The notes under the pieces were generated by a model. It did not search any database and was not told the DNA's origin. It was given only the letters and a program-made list of their open reading frames with translations. From contig NZ_LODW01000139.1 of assembly GCF_002914525.1 (NCBI RefSeq), positions 124,001 to 188,000 on the forward strand: 64,000 nucleotides of DNA, given 5' to 3'. The stretch is from Rhizobium hidalgonense. GTDB taxonomy: Bacteria > Pseudomonadota > Alphaproteobacteria > Rhizobiales > Rhizobiaceae. How positions within the stretch are numbered: position 1 is the first letter of the stretch; every line of letters begins with the position of its first letter. This document shows positions 54,071 to 63,252 of the stretch, in pieces. A program made the position numbers and the translations under genes.

Positions 54071-54667
54071 ATATTGCAATTTATGCGTTTAAATCGTAGG
54101 CACTTTCCGGCGGAATGACCATCGTTCCGACGCTGGTGAGGCATCAACAGATTTACGGCAGCACGAATGGGGCATGGAAGTGGGGTTTACTGAAGCGGCT
54201 GGCACGGTTCTGGTGCAGAAATATGCAACTTTCTCGGGTAGGGCCTCCCGCGCGGAATATTGGTGGTATGTCTTATTCTATATTCTAGTGCTGCTTGCGA
54301 TAGGCATCTTGTGCAATGTGGTTGCCGACTTTTCCGACTTCCGGGACGGAGTTCCCCCACCACTCGCCCTTCTCTTCTTCCTCGGCGGATTGATTTGGCT
54401 CGCGATGTTTTTGCCGGCGATAGCAGTTCAAGTTCGCCGCTTCCATGATCGCAACATTTCCGGCTGGTGGTATCTCGCGCTGTGCATTGCTAATTTCGTT
54501 CCCTACATCGGTCTCATTGCGGTTATTGCGATCCTAGTGATCAACGTGCTTCCTGGCACCGAAGGTCCGAACAAGTTCGGGGCCGATCCGTTGCGTCCTG
54601 AAGCGCGTGCAGAGGTCTTTGCCTAGGGGCATACCGCAACTTTGGGCCTGCTGGTGGCTCCGTTCCT
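54071..54667. repeat. First copy of a tandem duplication carrying DUF805
   Basis: The unit begins with the shared upstream TATTGCAATT-T-TGCGTTT block, contains the DUF805 gene, and ends in a scar of the DUF4129 gene start (GGCCTGCTGGTGGCT at 54645-54659). It pairs with 54714-55320. Confidence 0.7.
54180..54626 (+). CDS. DUF805 membrane protein, first copy
   Basis: The protein has 148 residues if started at GTG 54180, the position matching the second copy; ATG 54174 two codons upstream is equally possible. DUF805 features: KYATFSGRASRAEYWWYVLFY at the start, a membrane helix, VQVRRFHDRNISGWWYL, and a C-terminal helix with PGTEGPNKFG. Function unknown; it is an inner-membrane protein. Its partner lies 650 bases downstream at the same gap-free length. 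It is followed by a scar, not by a gene, so it is separated from the operon. Confidence 0.85.
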   Translation: MGFTEAAGTVLVQKYATFSGRASRAEYWWYVLFYILVLLAIGILCNVVADFSDFRDGVPPPLALLFFLGGLIWLAMFLPAIAVQVRRFHDRNISGWWYLALCIANFVPYIGLIAVIAILVINVLPGTEGPNKFGADPLRPEARAEVFA

Positions 54668-54713
54668 ACGGTTAGTCTCGATAGGAGTTAACCCCTGTTT
54701 GAAACAACCGGCT

Positions 54714-55320
54714 TATTGCAATTTCTGCGTTTGAATTGTAGCTATTTTTCATTCGAAATTACTATCGGGGCAAGACGATGCTGAATCCGCTGGTCACCGC
54801 GTTTGCAAGCGGACTTGGGGGCATTTCAAATGGGGTTTACTGAAGCTGTTCGGACAGTTCTAACGCAGAAATACGCAACATTTTCTGGCAGGGCATCGCG
54901 CTCGGAGTTTTGGTGGTTTCAACTGTTTTATACGCTGGTACTGATCGCATTTCTAATTGTAGCCGCTTTGTCCGGCGTCTTTACCAATATTGAGAATGAA
55001 CCGTCGTCACTCCTATTCATTTTTGGAGGAATCGGCGGATTGTTCGCGCTTGCGATGTTTTTGCCGCAGATATCCCTTCAGGTTCGCCGCTTCCACGATC
55101 GCAACATTTCCGCTTGGTGGTATCTCACACTGTTTCTGTTGAATATGATTCCCGCCGTCGGCCCCATTGCGGGCCTCGCGATGCTTGTGATTACCATCCT
55201 CAGGGGCACCGAAGGTCCCAACAAGTTCGGACCGGATCCGCTGCGTCCCGAAGCGCGAGCAGAGGTCTTTGCCTAGAGTATGACCCTCCGCAACGCCGGC
55301 CTGCTGGTGGCTTTGTTCCT
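54714..55320. repeat. Second copy of the tandem duplication
   Basis: The same upstream block (TATTGCAATT, then CTGCGTTTGAATTGTAG), DUF805 gene and the intact beginning of the DUF4129 gene. See 54071-54667. Confidence 0.7.
54830..55276 (+). CDS. DUF805 membrane protein, second copy
   Basis: The protein has 148 residues from ATG 54830. The ends match the first copy almost exactly (GFTEA, QKYATFSGRASR, QVRRFHDRNIS, GTEGPNKFG-DPLRPEARAEVFA), while the middle helices have diverged. It is three bases upstream of the DUF4129 gene, so it belongs to the operon. DUF805 is a small membrane family of unknown function. Confidence 0.87.
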   Translation: MGFTEAVRTVLTQKYATFSGRASRSEFWWFQLFYTLVLIAFLIVAALSGVFTNIENEPSSLLFIFGGIGGLFALAMFLPQISLQVRRFHDRNISAWWYLTLFLLNMIPAVGPIAGLAMLVITILRGTEGPNKFGPDPLRPEARAEVFA

Positions 55321-56035
55321 CGCCACCTTGGCTCCCTTTCCGCCTGCGCAAGCGCAGGACAGCGCCAGGCAGCAGGTCGATGGCGGTACTCGTCAATCGA
55401 GCGCCGCCGGCGCCGAATATGCCTCGCAGTGCCGGCAGAACGGCCTGCGCTGCACGCTCATCTATGGCGACGGTTCTGCGAAAGACGCACCGGCATCGAA
55501 TACGACAACATCGTCACCGCAACGCAAGCCATTGTTTATCCCGCGCGAGCCGGTCATCAGTGGCCCCCTGGCGGTTGCTGTCGTGCTTGTCGGTCTGATC
55601 GTGGTCATCGGGCTGTGGATGCGCTTCGGAAACGGCGGCATCTTGCTGTCGTCGGCCCCTCGAGACATGAAGCGGCAGGGAGAGGCGCCGGAAAGCTGGC
55701 GCACCGCCGCGGCCGAGGCCGAGGAAGAGCCGAACGACGTCCTGCAGCGCATTGCGGCCATGGCGGATCGACGGCAGGCGGTTGTCCTGCTGCTCAGACA
55801 TTGTCTGCTGCACGCGGCTGACATCAGCGGAACACGTCTTTTCCGTTCGGATACGGAACGCGCCGTTTTCGCCCGCCTGCCGAACTCGATACCCGACCGC
55901 GAGCGGCTTGCAAATTTCCTGACTGCGGTGGAACTCGTTCATTACGGCGGCCGAGCCGTTGCGGAAAACCATTTCAGCACCCTTCTCGCGACGGCGCGCG
56001 ACCTGCTGTCGGTCGGCAGATTGACCCATGCGTAA
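55280..56035 (+). CDS. DUF4129-like membrane protein with exported N-terminus
   Basis: The protein has 251 residues. A signal peptide (MTLRNAGLLVALFLATLAPFPPAQAQ) is followed by a short periplasmic segment with two Cys, one membrane helix (PLAVAVVLVGLIVVIGLWMRF) and a cytoplasmic helical domain. That domain ends in YGGRAVAENHFSTLLATARDLL, typical of DUF4129 C-termini. It overlaps the DUF4350 gene by eight bases. DUF4129 proteins regularly accompany MoxR and DUF58; the role is unknown. Confidence 0.75.
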   Translation: MTLRNAGLLVALFLATLAPFPPAQAQDSARQQVDGGTRQSSAAGAEYASQCRQNGLRCTLIYGDGSAKDAPASNTTTSSPQRKPLFIPREPVISGPLAVAVVLVGLIVVIGLWMRFGNGGILLSSAPRDMKRQGEAPESWRTAAAEAEEEPNDVLQRIAAMADRRQAVVLLLRHCLLHAADISGTRLFRSDTERAVFARLPNSIPDRERLANFLTAVELVHYGGRAVAENHFSTLLATARDLLSVGRLTHA

Positions 56036-57299
56036 GTCGGCCCCCGTTTTAATCCTGGTTCTGGTCCTCGTTCTCGCGGCACTGGCGCTCTTCCGGCTGC
56101 CGCGGGACGACGATTACGATCACTCGCCGCTCGGTAACAAGGGATTGGAATTGTGGCTGCGGGCCAAGGGAATCCCTGTTGTCCGATCCGACCCTCATGT
56201 CGCCCGAGCGAGTTCGGAAACCTCGCTGCGCATCGTTCCCCTGTCGATACGCCAAGGCGAGGTCGCACCTCAGCTTGGCGAAGAAACGGATGAAGCGAAT
56301 CCAGAAAGCGCAGTCCAGGAATCAAGTCGCTACGCGCTGCCGACGCTAGTCATTTTGCCGAAATGGCGCGGCAACGTGTCGACCGATGGTGTTGCCAGCG
56401 CAGCGGGACTGGTTGATCTCGCCGACATACGCGGCGAACTCGACAGGATCGGTTATTCTGGTTTGAGTCTCGATCGCAGCGAGAAGGGATTTGAAGAGGC
56501 GCATCCGCGCCTGAAGCTGGATCAGCCAATCACGATCGCCTTGTATCACGCACAAACCTTCGATCTGGCGAGCCTGCCGTCCTCCTGCAGGGAGCTTGCC
56601 GGCACGCTGACCGGTGCGCTGCTCGTCCATTGCGAGAACTATCATCACGCCTATCTTCTGTCGGATCCCGACCTGTTGAACAACCACGGACTGGCGCTGG
56701 CCGATAACGCCTCCTTCGCCGTGTCGCTCGTTACGCGGCTGCGCGGCGCCGGCGAGACGCGGCCGGTCTATCTGGATACATTAGGCCAGCCGCTGGACAG
56801 CGAGAAACCGGTGGATGAGGGCAAGTCTTATGAGCGCTCTGCCTCCGATCTCCAGCGGTTTTTCGCCTATCCGCTCTCCGTCATCTGGGGAACGCTGCTC
56901 GTCGTCGCAGCGGTCTGCTTCTGGCGCGGCGCCTATCGCTTCGGGCCGCCTTTGCGTGAGGCATCCGCAAACATCGAGCTGTCGAAGACCGCCGCGATCG
57001 ACGCCACGGCGCGGCTCTTGCGCCTGTCGGGCAATGACGGACGGATGGCCGGCCAATTCGTGCTGCATCTGCTTGCCGACAAGGCGCAACTACTCTTCGG
57101 TTCCGGAGCCGGCAATCAGGCAGGGATTGCGCGGCTATTTCAACGCCTGACCCGACAGGACAAGGCAGCCGCGCAGGCCTTGCATGCCGCAGCCGAGGCG
57201 ATGATCGAACGCGGACATCAGATGACGCGGGCAGACCTGCACCGCAATCTCGAGACATTCAGAAAATCGCTGGGGAGCTTTGACCTTGGATCTAAGTGA
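56028..57299 (+). CDS. DUF4350 membrane protein
   Basis: The protein has 423 residues. One N-terminal helix anchors it. A soluble domain follows that opens with the DUF4350 pattern SPLGNKGLELWLRAKGIPVV (residues about 32-51). A second helix lies at about 285-303 (LSVIWGTLLVVAAVCFW), and then a cytoplasmic helical domain. The soluble part is a GATase-like fold in this family. It overlaps DUF4129 and MoxR, so the operon is translationally coupled. Confidence 0.8.
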   Translation: MRKSAPVLILVLVLVLAALALFRLPRDDDYDHSPLGNKGLELWLRAKGIPVVRSDPHVARASSETSLRIVPLSIRQGEVAPQLGEETDEANPESAVQESSRYALPTLVILPKWRGNVSTDGVASAAGLVDLADIRGELDRIGYSGLSLDRSEKGFEEAHPRLKLDQPITIALYHAQTFDLASLPSSCRELAGTLTGALLVHCENYHHAYLLSDPDLLNNHGLALADNASFAVSLVTRLRGAGETRPVYLDTLGQPLDSEKPVDEGKSYERSASDLQRFFAYPLSVIWGTLLVVAAVCFWRGAYRFGPPLREASANIELSKTAAIDATARLLRLSGNDGRMAGQFVLHLLADKAQLLFGSGAGNQAGIARLFQRLTRQDKAAAQALHAAAEAMIERGHQMTRADLHRNLETFRKSLGSFDLGSK

Positions 57300-58242
57300 A
57301 TTTCGCAATCTTATCGCCACCGTTCGCGGCGAAATCGGCAAAGTCGTGCAGGGTCAGGATGCGATCATCGATCTCGTCCTGATCTCGATCTTTGCCGGCG
57401 GGCACTGCCTCGTCGAAGGCCCGCCCGGCACCGCCAAAACCCTGCTGGCTCGCTCGGTTTCCGCCGCCATGGCGCTCAATTATCGCCGCATCCAGTTCAC
57501 GCCCGACCTGATGCCCGGCGATGTGCTCGGCGTCAATCTCTTCAATTTCCAGACCAATCAGTTCCATCTGACCAAGGGGCCGGTCTTTACCGACATCCTT
57601 CTCGCCGATGAGATCAATCGCGCTCCGCCGAAGACGCAATCGGCGCTGCTGCAGGCGATGAACGAGCGGATGGTGACGCTCGACGGAACCGATTACTCCC
57701 TGGGATCGGATTTCTTCGTGCTGGCCACACAGAACCCGATCGAGCAACAGGGCACTTATCCCTTGCCGGAAGCGCAGCTCGACCGCTTCCTGTTCAAGCT
57801 TGTCGTCGATTTTCCCGACCGCGATACGGAAATTGCCATCCTTTCCAAACACGCCAAGCAGGCGCTGCAATCGGATATGCGCAATGCCGGCATCCGCCCG
57901 CTCGTCACCAGTGCCGCGCTTGCCGAGGGACGGGCGTTGATCGATGCGATCCATCTGGACGGCACGATCCTGACCTACGTCGTCGACCTGGTTCGCGCCA
58001 CCCGCTCCGATGCCGATATTCTCTACGGCGCATCGACGCGCGCCGCCGACGCTCTTGCCTCGGCCGTGCGCGTGCGTGCGGCATTCGAGGGCCGGGATTA
58101 CGGCTTGCCGGATGATGTTCAGGCATTGCTCGTGCCGGCGCTGCGCCACCGCATCATTCTCTCGCCTTCGGCCGAAATCGACGGCCGCACACCGGACGAG
58201 GTACTCCGCAACATCATGAACCGCGTGGATGCGCCCCGTTAA
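57286..58242 (+). CDS. MoxR-type AAA+ ATPase
   Basis: The protein has 318 residues using TTG 57286, which has GGGGAG eight bases upstream; TTG 57280 is too close to the site. Walker A is EGPPGTAKT, Walker B is ILLADEINR, and sensor 1 is VLATQNPIEQQGTYPLPEAQLDRF. MoxR ATPases act as chaperones that activate or assemble VWA-type partner complexes. It overlaps the end of the DUF4350 gene by 14 bases and is followed at once by DUF58, its expected partner. Confidence 0.92.
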   Translation: MDLSEFRNLIATVRGEIGKVVQGQDAIIDLVLISIFAGGHCLVEGPPGTAKTLLARSVSAAMALNYRRIQFTPDLMPGDVLGVNLFNFQTNQFHLTKGPVFTDILLADEINRAPPKTQSALLQAMNERMVTLDGTDYSLGSDFFVLATQNPIEQQGTYPLPEAQLDRFLFKLVVDFPDRDTEIAILSKHAKQALQSDMRNAGIRPLVTSAALAEGRALIDAIHLDGTILTYVVDLVRATRSDADILYGASTRAADALASAVRVRAAFEGRDYGLPDDVQALLVPALRHRIILSPSAEIDGRTPDEVLRNIMNRVDAPR

Positions 58243-59562
58243 ATGCGGCCGTCCCGGTATCTGATCGCGCTTGTTCTGATTTTGGCGGCGGTGACGGTTT
58301 TCGTCAGCGTGTGGTGGCATGGCATGGGCTACCTCTTGCTCGGCCTGTGGGTTGCGCTTGCGGCGTTGACGGCCGGCGATCTGGCCATGTCGGCCTTGTC
58401 CGGCCGGATGACGGTGGAATTCGATCTGCCGCCGCAAGGCTTTGTCGGCCACACCGCCACGTTCACGCTCACCATCCGGCCGCAGAAGGGCGTCGTGCCT
58501 CAAAATATCGAGATGCGCCTCGATTGCGCGCCCGAGCTTGCCATCGGCGAAAGCAGATTGGCGAGTGGCGCATCGGGCGCGGGAGAAGACCAGACCAGGG
58601 CCGCTCTCGATCTCCGTCTGACACGACGGGGACGATACGCGGTCCATGACCTGTGGCTGAAATGGCCGTCGCGGCTGAGGCTCCTCGACATGATTGCGCG
58701 CATGCCGGTGGGAAAAGAGATCGCCGTGTTGCCCGACATATCGCCGGTGCTGTCGGGGGCGGTCAAGACCCAGATCCTGGCGCTGGACGCCGGCCAGAAG
58801 GATCTGCGGCTGCGCGGCGAAGGCTCGGAGTTCCATCAGTTGCGTGAATTTGCCAGCGGCATGGATCCGCGCAGCATCGATTGGAAGCGCTCCGCCCGCA
58901 TGCGCAACCTCGTCGTGCGCGAAATGCGGGCCGAACGAAACCACCAGATCATCTTGTGCGTCGATTCCGGACGGCTGATGGCCGAGCAGCTTGGCGGCTT
59001 CACCAAGCTCGATCGCGCCATCAACGCGGCACTCGCCATGTGCTGGGCCGCAGGCCTTGCCGGCGATCTCGTCGGTTTTTACAGTTTCGACAGCCGCCCG
59101 CGCCTGGTCGTGCCGGCTCTGCCCGGAAGAGCGGCCTTTCCGCGGCTGCAGACGATGTGCGCCGAGCTTCGTTACGAAACCCAGGAGAGCAACCATACGC
59201 TGGGACTGACGCATCTGTCCGGGCGCTTGAAACGACGGTCGCTGATCGTGATATTCTCCGATTTTGTCGACAGCATCACGGCGGAGCTGATGATCGAGAA
59301 CATCCAGGTGCTCGCCCGGCATCATTTCATCGTCTACGTCGCCTTGCGCGATCCGATGCTGGCGAAACTGACGGAACCCGAGGAGGTGACATTGGACGCC
59401 GTCGCCCGCTCCGTGGCAGCGCGCCAGATCCTCCAGGAGAGGCGTACCGTGATGGAAAAACTGGCGCGTCTCGGCGTACTCTGCCTCGACAGCACGCCGG
59501 AGGCACTGACTTCGGATCTCATTGCGCGTTACATCGAAATCAAATCCCGTGAGATGATATGA
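58243..59562 (+). CDS. DUF58 (VWA-like) protein
   Basis: The protein has 439 residues. Two N-terminal helices (YLIALVLILAAVTVFVS; YLLLGLWVALAALTAG) and a beta region precede the DUF58 motif GEGSEFHQLREFASGMDPRSIDWK. A VWA-like metal site follows (IILCVDSGRLM). It is the canonical MoxR partner. ATG directly follows the MoxR stop (TAA-ATG). It likely sits at the membrane as the complex MoxR acts on. Confidence 0.9.
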   Translation: MRPSRYLIALVLILAAVTVFVSVWWHGMGYLLLGLWVALAALTAGDLAMSALSGRMTVEFDLPPQGFVGHTATFTLTIRPQKGVVPQNIEMRLDCAPELAIGESRLASGASGAGEDQTRAALDLRLTRRGRYAVHDLWLKWPSRLRLLDMIARMPVGKEIAVLPDISPVLSGAVKTQILALDAGQKDLRLRGEGSEFHQLREFASGMDPRSIDWKRSARMRNLVVREMRAERNHQIILCVDSGRLMAEQLGGFTKLDRAINAALAMCWAAGLAGDLVGFYSFDSRPRLVVPALPGRAAFPRLQTMCAELRYETQESNHTLGLTHLSGRLKRRSLIVIFSDFVDSITAELMIENIQVLARHHFIVYVALRDPMLAKLTEPEEVTLDAVARSVAARQILQERRTVMEKLARLGVLCLDSTPEALTSDLIARYIEIKSREMI

Positions 59563-60638
59563 TGGATATCGGCATCGGTGACAGGAGAGAGATGGGCGCG
59601 ACGGTCAACGTCGGCGCCATCCAGACCGATATGCTTCGCTCGGCGCGCTTCCGGGTGGAGCGCGAAGCGCATTGGCGTCAGCTTGATGATCTCGTGACGC
59701 GGGCCGAGAAGGGTGGCGCAGCCGCACTCGGTTATGACGAGGTCCGCAATCTCGCTGGCGGCTACAGGCAGGCGATGAACTCGCTGAGCGTGGCGCGCGA
59801 CATTTCCCTCGATCGTGCGCTGATCGCCTATCTTGAGAGCCTCTGCGCCCGAGCCTATCTGGTTGTCTATGCGCCGCAGGAAAGCCTCGGCGGCCTGGTC
59901 ACCCGCCTGCTGGTCCAGGGCATTCCGCAGGCGGTGCGCCGATCGGCCCTGCCTCTGTTCATCGGTTTCCTCGCGCTCATTCTGGGGGCGCTCGCCGGCT
60001 ATAAGCTCTGCACCAGCGATCCGAGCTGGTTCTATGCCTTTGTGCCGCCGGAACTCGCCGACCAGCGGACCCCGGACGCATCGGCCGATTATCTCCGCTC
60101 GACGATCTATGGCGATGATGAACATGCCGGCGACAGGCTGGCCGCCTTTTCCGCATTTCTCTTTTCCCACAACACCACCATCGTCGTGCTGATTTTCACG
60201 CTCGGCATTTTCGTGTCGCTGCCGAGCTTCATCTTGACCTTTTACAACGGGTTGATCCTCGGCGCCTTCTTCGCGATGTTTGCCCGCAAGGGCCTGGGTT
60301 TCGACGTGTTCGGCTGGCTCTCGATCCACGGCGTGACCGAGCTTGCGGCCATCGCCATTGCCTGTGCGGGGGGAGCCAGGCTCGGACTTGCCGTTCTCCT
60401 GCCGGGTGCGCGAACGCGAAAGGAAGCGTTGCGCCACCAGGGGCATGATGCCGTCAAGCTCGCGATCCTCGCTGCACTGATGCTCATCGTGGCAGCCTTC
60501 ATCGAAGGCTTCCTTCGCCAGTTGATACAGGATCCGGTCTGGCGGCTCGCCATCGGCTGGGGCATGGGCGTCTTCTGGGTGGGCTGGCTGCTGTTGAGCG
60601 GCCGCGAAAACAACGTTTCGCGTGAGCCTGTCCGATGA
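59559..60638 (+). CDS. SpoIIM-like (stage II sporulation M family) membrane protein
   Basis: The protein has 359 residues, using ATG 59559 that overlaps the DUF58 stop. About 110 polar residues precede five membrane helices. The motif TFYNGLILGAFFAMF and the HGVTELAAIAIACAGG segment are typical of the SpoIIM family. In Bacillus SpoIIM works in a septal hydrolysis complex; in non-spore-formers the role is unknown. It overlaps RDD (ATGA). Confidence 0.87.
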   Translation: MMDIGIGDRREMGATVNVGAIQTDMLRSARFRVEREAHWRQLDDLVTRAEKGGAAALGYDEVRNLAGGYRQAMNSLSVARDISLDRALIAYLESLCARAYLVVYAPQESLGGLVTRLLVQGIPQAVRRSALPLFIGFLALILGALAGYKLCTSDPSWFYAFVPPELADQRTPDASADYLRSTIYGDDEHAGDRLAAFSAFLFSHNTTIVVLIFTLGIFVSLPSFILTFYNGLILGAFFAMFARKGLGFDVFGWLSIHGVTELAAIAIACAGGARLGLAVLLPGARTRKEALRHQGHDAVKLAILAALMLIVAAFIEGFLRQLIQDPVWRLAIGWGMGVFWVGWLLLSGRENNVSREPVR

Positions 60639-61531
60639 GCCAGTCAGTTCAGAACGGCAAACGCGTCGAACAGTTCATCCCGCCGGAGGGTGTTCCGATC
60701 ACTTTCGCGATCGGCTCCATCGGCAGCCGCCTCGGCGCGCAAATCCTCGACATCATCTTCACCGCTATCCTCATCTTCACCTGCGGCTTCGTTATTGCCT
60801 TTACGGGAATCCTGCCGTCGAACGTCGAGGCTATGCTGATCATCTTGCTGGGTTTCTTGGTGCGGACCCCCTATTACATTCTGTCGGAACTGATCTGGAA
60901 CGGACGCACACTCGGAAAAAAGATAACCGGCATCCGTGTCATCAACGCCAGCGGACGGCGGCTGACGCCACACCAGGTTACCGCGCGCAACCTCATGAAA
61001 GAGGTGGAAATCTTCGGCCCGATGAGTCTTCTGGCGTCGATAGAATATCAGTCAGCCTGGGAAAACGGTTTGGCGGGCGCCTGGCTTCTGGTGGTCGTGA
61101 TCGTTCCGCTTGCCAACCGCCGCCGGCAGCGGCTTGGCGACATCATCGCCGGCACCCTGGTGATCGACAATCCGCGCTCGGTGCTGCTTTCCGACCTCGC
61201 ATTGACCCCTGCCAGCGCATCGTCACAGGCCGCCTTCGATTTCCAGCCCGAGCACCTCGATGTCTACGGCAAATACGAGCTGCAGACGCTGGAGGACGTG
61301 CTCCGCGACTCGACGAAGACGTCCAACCATAAAGAGATCGAACAGATCGTGCGAACCATCACACGGCGGATCCGGTATGAAGACAGCGTGAAGTCAGGCC
61401 AGGAGCTGCTTTTTCTCAACGACTTCTACCGCGCCCAGCGCGAGCATCTGGAGAGCTTGAAGCTGTTTGGGACGCTGCGGGAGAACAAGTATCATGAGGA
61501 TACGCGGACAGAAACGAGGCGGCTTATTTGA
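60635..61531 (+). CDS. RDD family membrane protein
   Basis: The protein has 298 residues. The RDD domain has GSRLGAQILDIIFTAILIFTCG, ELIWNGRTLGKKITGIRV and RRQRLGDIIAGTLVI. A C-terminal soluble region of about 110 residues is predicted helical and charged. It is the last gene of the MoxR operon. RDD proteins are membrane partners, some acting as ion or metabolite transporters. Confidence 0.9.
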   Translation: MSQSVQNGKRVEQFIPPEGVPITFAIGSIGSRLGAQILDIIFTAILIFTCGFVIAFTGILPSNVEAMLIILLGFLVRTPYYILSELIWNGRTLGKKITGIRVINASGRRLTPHQVTARNLMKEVEIFGPMSLLASIEYQSAWENGLAGAWLLVVVIVPLANRRRQRLGDIIAGTLVIDNPRSVLLSDLALTPASASSQAAFDFQPEHLDVYGKYELQTLEDVLRDSTKTSNHKEIEQIVRTITRRIRYEDSVKSGQELLFLNDFYRAQREHLESLKLFGTLRENKYHEDTRTETRRLI

Positions 61532-61640
61532 GGGCTCCCGATCGAACCGTGAAAGAATCGTGGTTTTGAGCTGCAGCCAACTGACTGCGGAAATTCGGGA
61601 ATTTGTATTGCGTCCAGAGATATAATTTAGGGATGATATA

Positions 61641-61967
61641 ATGAAGCTGCATATCTTAGGCGCGGTCGCGCTTATACTTTCTGCCACAGGTCACGCTCAG
61701 GCCGACGATCGCACAGCCGCAACAGCAAACTCCTTTCGGGCTATCACCAAATCGGCATGCGGTTTCAACATGACGCCAGCATCGGCAATGAGGGCTGCAA
61801 GCACTCTTGGAATGTTGGATTTGCGCGAGCCATTGATTCCGGCGATGTTGGAAGTTTGCAAAGAGGAAATAAAGGGAAACGAAAGTAAAACCATTGAGAT
61901 TCGGGTTCCCGACAACCACAAGGTGATGCGGAAAGTCGTGCTTGAAAGGGCCAAGTGGTGGCAATGA
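61641..61967 (+). CDS. Small secreted protein, unknown function
   Basis: The protein has 108 residues with a signal peptide (cleaved after HAQA). Two Cys remain in the mature part (ACGFNM, LEVCKEE), and it ends KVVLERAKWWQ. I do not recognise the family. ATG 61641 is preceded by a weak AGGGATGATAT. It is 110 bases after the RDD gene and lower in GC, so it is probably independent. Confidence 0.6.
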   Translation: MKLHILGAVALILSATGHAQADDRTAATANSFRAITKSACGFNMTPASAMRAASTLGMLDLREPLIPAMLEVCKEEIKGNESKTIEIRVPDNHKVMRKVVLERAKWWQ

Positions 61968-62393
61968 TGGGGCGGCGAGGTTTGGCGGAGATGACACAGA
62001 AGATGACAACTCGCCATAGTCGCCGGATCACCAAGCAAGCGGCCGATGCCTGGCCAGCAGCCGTTTCAGCTGGCGCATGTCCACCTTGTCATTGCTGAAC
62101 CGCCGGCTTTCGCCCAGCTGATGCAGATGAACATCAAGCCACTCTTTACAAACGCGAGGACGGCCGGACCAATCTCATCCCCGGTTTAAGCCAAGGGGCC
62201 TGCGGTCCCCGGCCGTCCGGAGCGCACACCAATCATCCGACAATCAGTGCGAATTGAACATGCAAGGGGCCACAGGCGCGAGGCCGCCTCGACAGCAAGA
62301 ACAGACTCTACTGATCGAATACCTCTGGCAGGTCGCGGTCCTCGAAGGGGCATGCAGCGAACAAATAGCGGCTGCGTCGAGAGGAAGTCGAAA
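61968..62393. other. Intergenic region with a possible gene fragment
   Basis: About 425 bases with no complete gene. On the minus strand, an open stretch of about 46 codons ending at 62028 reads KEWLDVHLHQLGESRRF, then DKVDMRQLKRLLARHRPL, with a stop codon just upstream. It may be a decayed gene end, or chance. No other signal found. Confidence 0.3.
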
Positions 62394-63137
62394 CTATTGC
62401 GACAGAGACAATGCTAGAAAGTCGGCCGCGTTCTGCCGCGCTGCCTCAGCGTTTGGGCTTGCTGATCCCAGGAAAAAATCGTGCGCCCCTTCATAGACAT
62501 CAAGCGCAACAGACCCTCCTAGCCGTTGCGCCGTCTGCTGCAACTCCCAGCCGATCGACAAGGGAAACATACGATCGGCACTTCCCCAAATCAGCAGCAG
62601 AGGCGGCAATGAACGGACAGGCTGCGAATAGCCGTTCGGGAAACCCCCATCGACCAGTACCAGAGCGTCAATATCGGCGCGTCCGACCGTAGCGGCCGAA
62701 GCAATTTGCGCGCCAAGGGAGATTCCGAGAACGCCGACTTTGCCGCCGTGGCGCGGTTGCTCCTCAAGATAGGTGGCCACGCCCTGAACGGCCGACGTCC
62801 ACTCCGGCAATCGTTGCGCATAAAAGGCGATCCGCGCACCTGCCCCGCGCGCCGTGGCGATGGCGTTAAGGTCGGCCGCCGACAGGACATGAACGAGATA
62901 GGCATTCAAACCCGCCGCCCTGAAGGTCTGGCCGATCTTATCATAAGCGGGCGCTCCAAAGCCCTTGCTGCCGCCCAGGATCAGAACGGCCGGGCATATT
63001 GCCTTCGCGCAACTCCCGAAGCTCTCGACCAGAATGCTGCCGCCGGGCGTTAGCACGGTGAATTGCTGACGGGATGCGGCATGAGCATGGCCAAACATAA
63101 ACGCGAGAAAAACGAGGATGCAGAAAAACAAGCGCAT
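62394..63137 (-). CDS. Secreted alpha/beta hydrolase (dienelactone-hydrolase-like)
   Basis: The protein has 247 residues. Signal peptide 1-21 (cleavage after HAHA). The nucleophile elbow is GISLGA (Ser140), with Asp188 in WGSADRM and His219 in YEGAHDFF. It probably hydrolyses an ester, thioester or lactone in the periplasm. No operon partner. Substrate unknown. Confidence 0.85.
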   Translation of the reverse strand: MRLFFCILVFLAFMFGHAHAASRQQFTVLTPGGSILVESFGSCAKAICPAVLILGGSKGFGAPAYDKIGQTFRAAGLNAYLVHVLSAADLNAIATARGAGARIAFYAQRLPEWTSAVQGVATYLEEQPRHGGKVGVLGISLGAQIASAATVGRADIDALVLVDGGFPNGYSQPVRSLPPLLLIWGSADRMFPLSIGWELQQTAQRLGGSVALDVYEGAHDFFLGSASPNAEAARQNAADFLALSLSQ

Positions 63138-63252
63138 TTGCTTCTGAGGCTCTATTAAGGTGGGAAAGTTAAGCGTTTTTACGGGCGCGGCAATGACGCT
63201 TGTGGTCTATGCCGTAAGGTGGCCGATGCATCCTCAACGCAAGAAGCCGCCT

